DNA from: Saprolegnia diclina VS20
Taxonomy: Eukaryota > Oomycota > Saprolegniomycetes > Saprolegniales > Saprolegniaceae
Direction: 5' to 3'
Assembly: GCF_000281045.1 (NCBI RefSeq)
Contig: NW_008246105.1
Coordinates: 517,927 to 581,926, forward strand
Length of the DNA: 64,000 nt
Part shown: piece by piece, positions 60,886 through 64,000 of the stretch
How positions within the stretch are numbered: the stretch's first letter is position 1
How the letters are laid out: each line of letters begins with the position of its first letter
Program-made: the position numbers and the translations under genes
Notes under the pieces: generated by a model
The model's input: only the letters and a program-made list of their open reading frames with translations
Databases searched by the model: none
Told to the model about the DNA's origin: nothing

Positions 60886-63800
60886 CGTGTTCCGCGTTAT
60901 CTTCATTATGACACAAAGACTTCGCATACGTAGCGCTACGCCTGAATGCGTGGGAGTTGGCTCCAGCACTTGGTCGTTGGGAGTGAGCTCCGTACGCAGC
61001 TCACTCACTATTTCTCTACAAAAGGCTCCACGTGCTGCTGCAAGCCGAACCGAGCCCGCTGCAAGCTGCAACATTTTGCTTCAACAACATATGTTATGGC
61101 GTCATGCATGTGTTTGATCAACACAGTCCTCTTCCACCCACTTTCCAAAGCGTGAGCTTCTAGAGCGCCTCGACTTCACCGAGATCGCACACGGGGTGAC
61201 TATCATCACTGGAAACGAAGCGGAGATGGGAAATAGTCGCGTGATAATTTGAAAACGAAACAAGCCGGCAATACGGGACGTTGGCTTGCCAGGTACTAGT
61301 ACGCAAAGATCGCAGCGTCTTCATGCAGCATGCGAATTGGCTTGGGTCTGCGTCGATGATCACCACGCTCGATTGGTGGTATCCGAAACGTGTTAAGCAG
61401 CGCCGCAGCCATCGAGCACCTGCACCAGCACCTTAGCGTAGGTGCATACATGCGCGCAAGAGGCTTGCGGAGCTGTCGCATCCGTATTGGTCATGGTTGC
61501 TGGCGTCGATGCAGCGCTGGTCGCAGCCATCGGTGCCGGAGCGGTAGAAATGCATTGCTTTGATGTTGGGCGTCTACGTGCTGTGAGGTATATAGTCGAC
61601 GCGCCGAAACAAACGCTGACAGCGACAACCTCGAGCGTTTGTGCGAGGAGTACGACGATGGCCTCGACCGTGTCGCGCTCGTGGCGTCGTTTCGGAGCAT
61701 CCGGATAATGGTACCGGACACCAGTAACTTGGCCAATCGGCGATTTGCCGACGGGAACCACGCCGCCGCCGGCCCAGCAGTGGGCGCTACGCGCGCGCCG
61801 CGCTCGTCATCTCGCGGCGCAGAGCCCAATGGCGCACAGCTCGAGCGCTTCACGCTTGACGTCCTGCTGCTTGCACATGGCAGCCAGCACCGAGATCGCT
61901 GGCCCGCAGCGACCTCTCGCCCGCAGCGAACCTCGCGCTCGCTTCAGATGCGATATGCGCTCAAGCTACCGGCCATTGCATCTTCTCTCGGCGGTCACAC
62001 ACAGTGGCCGCGCGCCCATGGTCCACGTCATGCTACCTACACCGGACCTCGTTCTTCAAGGCGTCCACACAGCGCTGGCTCGCGTTTGGCACAAGGTACC
62101 ACACATCTTTGACTCTACATGCGTCTCACAAAATGACTAGATTCCGTCTTTGCCCGAGACACACGAGGTCGAGATTTTTGCGCTCTTTCCGCGCTTCTCG
62201 TGGTCTCGTACCACCTGCTCGTCGTGCACGGCGCGCGCAAGGACGCCTCTGCGAGCTCGTGGACGCGCCTCAAGGCCTGGTTCATGTCGACCTCGCGGCG
62301 TCGGCTGCAAAGGCGCTCAACGACAATGAGATGGTGCCGCCGGTGCCTTTTTTACACTGCGCCGGGTCTCACGGATGCGAGGCCAAGCTCTGCGCCGCTT
62401 GGCGCCTTGAACACGTGGGCGCGCAGTGTGCTCTTTTGTTGCTCTCGTGTTTGCCAGCAACGGCGAAGCTCTCGTCTTGAGCAACCTCATCTAGTCGCGT
62501 GTCGCGGCAATTGCCAACGTCTCGGACGACGAACCTCGACATTTTCTGCACGCCGAATGTCGCGCTGTACAAAGGCCAAGAAGTAGGCCGACGAAGTGCC
62601 TCGTCACCGCAGTCACGGCGCCAGACCGCCCACCGCGAACCTCTCAACTCGACAAGTCGCGCCGTGCCATCGTTGCGCAGAAAAGCGTCGTGTCCAATAC
62701 ACCCAAGACTCGATCCTCGCATTGCATCATTCTGCAAGCGCTCTCGGGCAAGAACGCCGAGAAGCAGACGATCGTCAGCTGCCTCGTCTCGACGCTTCAG
62801 GCAGGTACAGGCGCGGCGGCTACGAGCTGCCTCGGCGCGCTGATGGTCGACGGTATCGATCCTCATCTCGTCCTGCGCCAGCGACGACCTACACACACGA
62901 CGTTCTTCAGCCCAAGGGTTCGCTCTATGACTACTAGATGTGTGTATGTATCTGTGAATGTAACCCCGTGTAATTTATGCAGCTATCTCGACCCAAGTGT
63001 TGTGTGCCTCCGTCCGTTGGCGTTGGCATCTCGGTGACTTTTTTTGTTGGACCAGTTGGCTTTAAACTTGCGATCGAAGCGGCATTTGCTGTCGAATGGA
63101 GAGTGGCTCGGGCCTTATAAAGGACTAGTATTTGCGTCTGGTGGGACATGACTGCGCCGACGATGACGCTTGATGCGTTGACCAGCGCCTAGAAGCGCGC
63201 ATTGGCCATCGAAAGTCGCCTCACGTGGCCGCCCAGCACAAAAGCTGCTAGCATCGACACCACCATAGCCGCTTCCTAGCTTTGTGTCTCCAATTGCGCA
63301 GTGTCGTGTGTCCTTAACCACCGTCCTTCTCGATGCTCGACACGAGCTTGTAGGCGGGAACTCGACAATGTCGACCGCAAGGCTGGGGCCTCACGCATTT
63401 CGTGGTCGGCGACGCCGGGTCTGCGACTGCGCACCAGCCCCGTAGCTCGTAGCGCACTCGACTTGCTTCCTCGGAGCTGCTCTTGGTGTCCACAGGCCGC
63501 GCCGCGACACGAACATCTTGGACGATGGCTGGACGCCATCTCTAGCGCCAAGGGCGCCAAGCTCTGTTTTGACCGCGATCTTAAGTAAATGCTTCTCATT
63601 GGTCCGATTTCAGGACATTTATAGCCTATCACAAGCCGCCAGTTGCGATCGACCGCCCAGCCCGACGCGCTCGCGTCGTGATATCGACATTCAAAATGGA
63701 ATCGCCCATACTTTGCAGACGTATACACATCGGTCTGGAGAGCCCAACACACCAAGTCACGTCGCCGTTCGATGTCTACATCGAGAGAGATTCTCCGGCA

Positions 63801-63947
63801 ACGATCCCATCGCATCCCATCACGGAAAAGTCGCCACCAGAAAGCTCGATGTCATGACAGATCGCGACTGGGTGATCGCTTCCAACTTGATGCAACGATG
63901 CGCATCCAGTATTGCTTTACCCACGTCTTCATCACCTTCATCACATC
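60883..63947. other. Unresolved region, possible spliced genes
   Basis: No gene could be assigned with confidence. On the plus strand between about 61960 and 62580, blocks such as MVHVMLPTPDLVLQGVHTAL, ETHEVEIFALFPRFSW, DAPQGLVHVDLAASAAKAL and LDIFCTPNVALYKGQE are protein-like. The first two join across a 45-bp intron (62096-62140, GTACC...CTAG). On the minus strand around 61395-61900, blocks such as AMCKQQDVKREALELCAIGL and VEAIVVLLAQTLEVVAVSVC are also protein-like. The two sets may be separate small genes or decayed copies. 62940-63940 shows no convincing coding signal. Confidence 0.3.
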
Positions 63948-64000
63948 ATGGTCAAGTTTATCGTCGCCGCCCTCGCGCTCGTCGCCAGCACTTTTGCGGC
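63948..64000 (+). CDS. Secreted protein, 5' end only (cut by window end)
   Basis: An ATG at 63948 opens MVKFIVAALALVASTFA, a textbook signal peptide, and the frame is still open at the last base. Nothing of the mature protein is visible. Short MVKF-type signal peptides are common on oomycete secreted enzymes, but the product cannot be named. Confidence 0.6.
   Translation, partial: MVKFIVAALALVASTFA

Noticed and set aside
63276..63815. 179-residue minus-strand open frame
   Set aside because: Composition is Arg/Ser-rich without any motif; nothing supports it.
1..64000. CRISPR arrays, rRNA or tRNA genes, intact transposons
   Set aside because: None seen by eye. Direct repeats found are coding heptads, a (TA)n tract and short low-complexity units.

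Overview
The window is nuclear DNA of an oomycete, most likely from the Saprolegniales. The evidence is several independent marks: a BT1-type folate/biopterin transporter; a tandem array of LRR-transmembrane-TKL kinases; a bZIP protein of the oomycete M96-like type; elicitin-like secreted proteins; a disintegrin-like cysteine-rich surface protein; and matches to the 16-nt oomycete core promoter (Inr plus FPR, consensus GCTCATTYYNCAWTTT). Genes are very close together on both strands. Introns are numerous and tiny, mostly 35-60 bp, usually starting GTACG and ending TAG or CAG. I used this pattern together with conserved protein motifs to join exons; no transcript data were available.

Layout. 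0-19 kb is mostly housekeeping: ribosomal protein L26, a Spinster-like MFS carrier, a TPR/double dsRBD protein, mitochondrial Hsp70, mitochondrial methionine aminopeptidase, an unrecognised small gene, PRMT10, FRA10AC1, a coiled-coil protein, RRP8, AP-2 mu, and an ankyrin/TRP-like channel with two apparent frame breaks. 19-26.6 kb holds a 1721-residue membrane protein made of two homologous halves, then an EF-hand/pseudokinase gene hidden in 13 small exons. 26.8-39.1 kb holds the folate/biopterin carrier, a secreted EGF-like protein, a dual-specificity phosphatase, a predicted P-loop GTPase fused to a three-repeat Myb, a GT71-like mannosyltransferase and a Ser-rich secreted protein. 39.6-41 kb is the meiotic gene HOP2. 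41-51.8 kb is four tandem LRR receptor-like kinases on the minus strand. 52-58.2 kb holds the bZIP gene, UTP13 and a coiled-coil/disintegrin-repeat surface protein. 59-60.3 kb is an inverted pair of elicitin-like genes, one intact and one broken. 60.4-63.9 kb is unresolved, and the window ends inside a new secreted-protein gene.

Shared themes. Ribosome biogenesis is represented by L26, RRP8 and UTP13. Surface signalling is represented by the LRR kinases, TRP-like channel, EF-hand pseudokinase, DUSP and GTPase-Myb. Host or environment contact is represented by the disintegrin-like, EGF-like, elicitin-like and Ser-rich proteins. CCAAT pentamers lie within about 25-190 bp of many start codons and form a dense cluster at 8.9-9.1 kb. 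No tRNA, rRNA, CRISPR array or intact transposon was seen.
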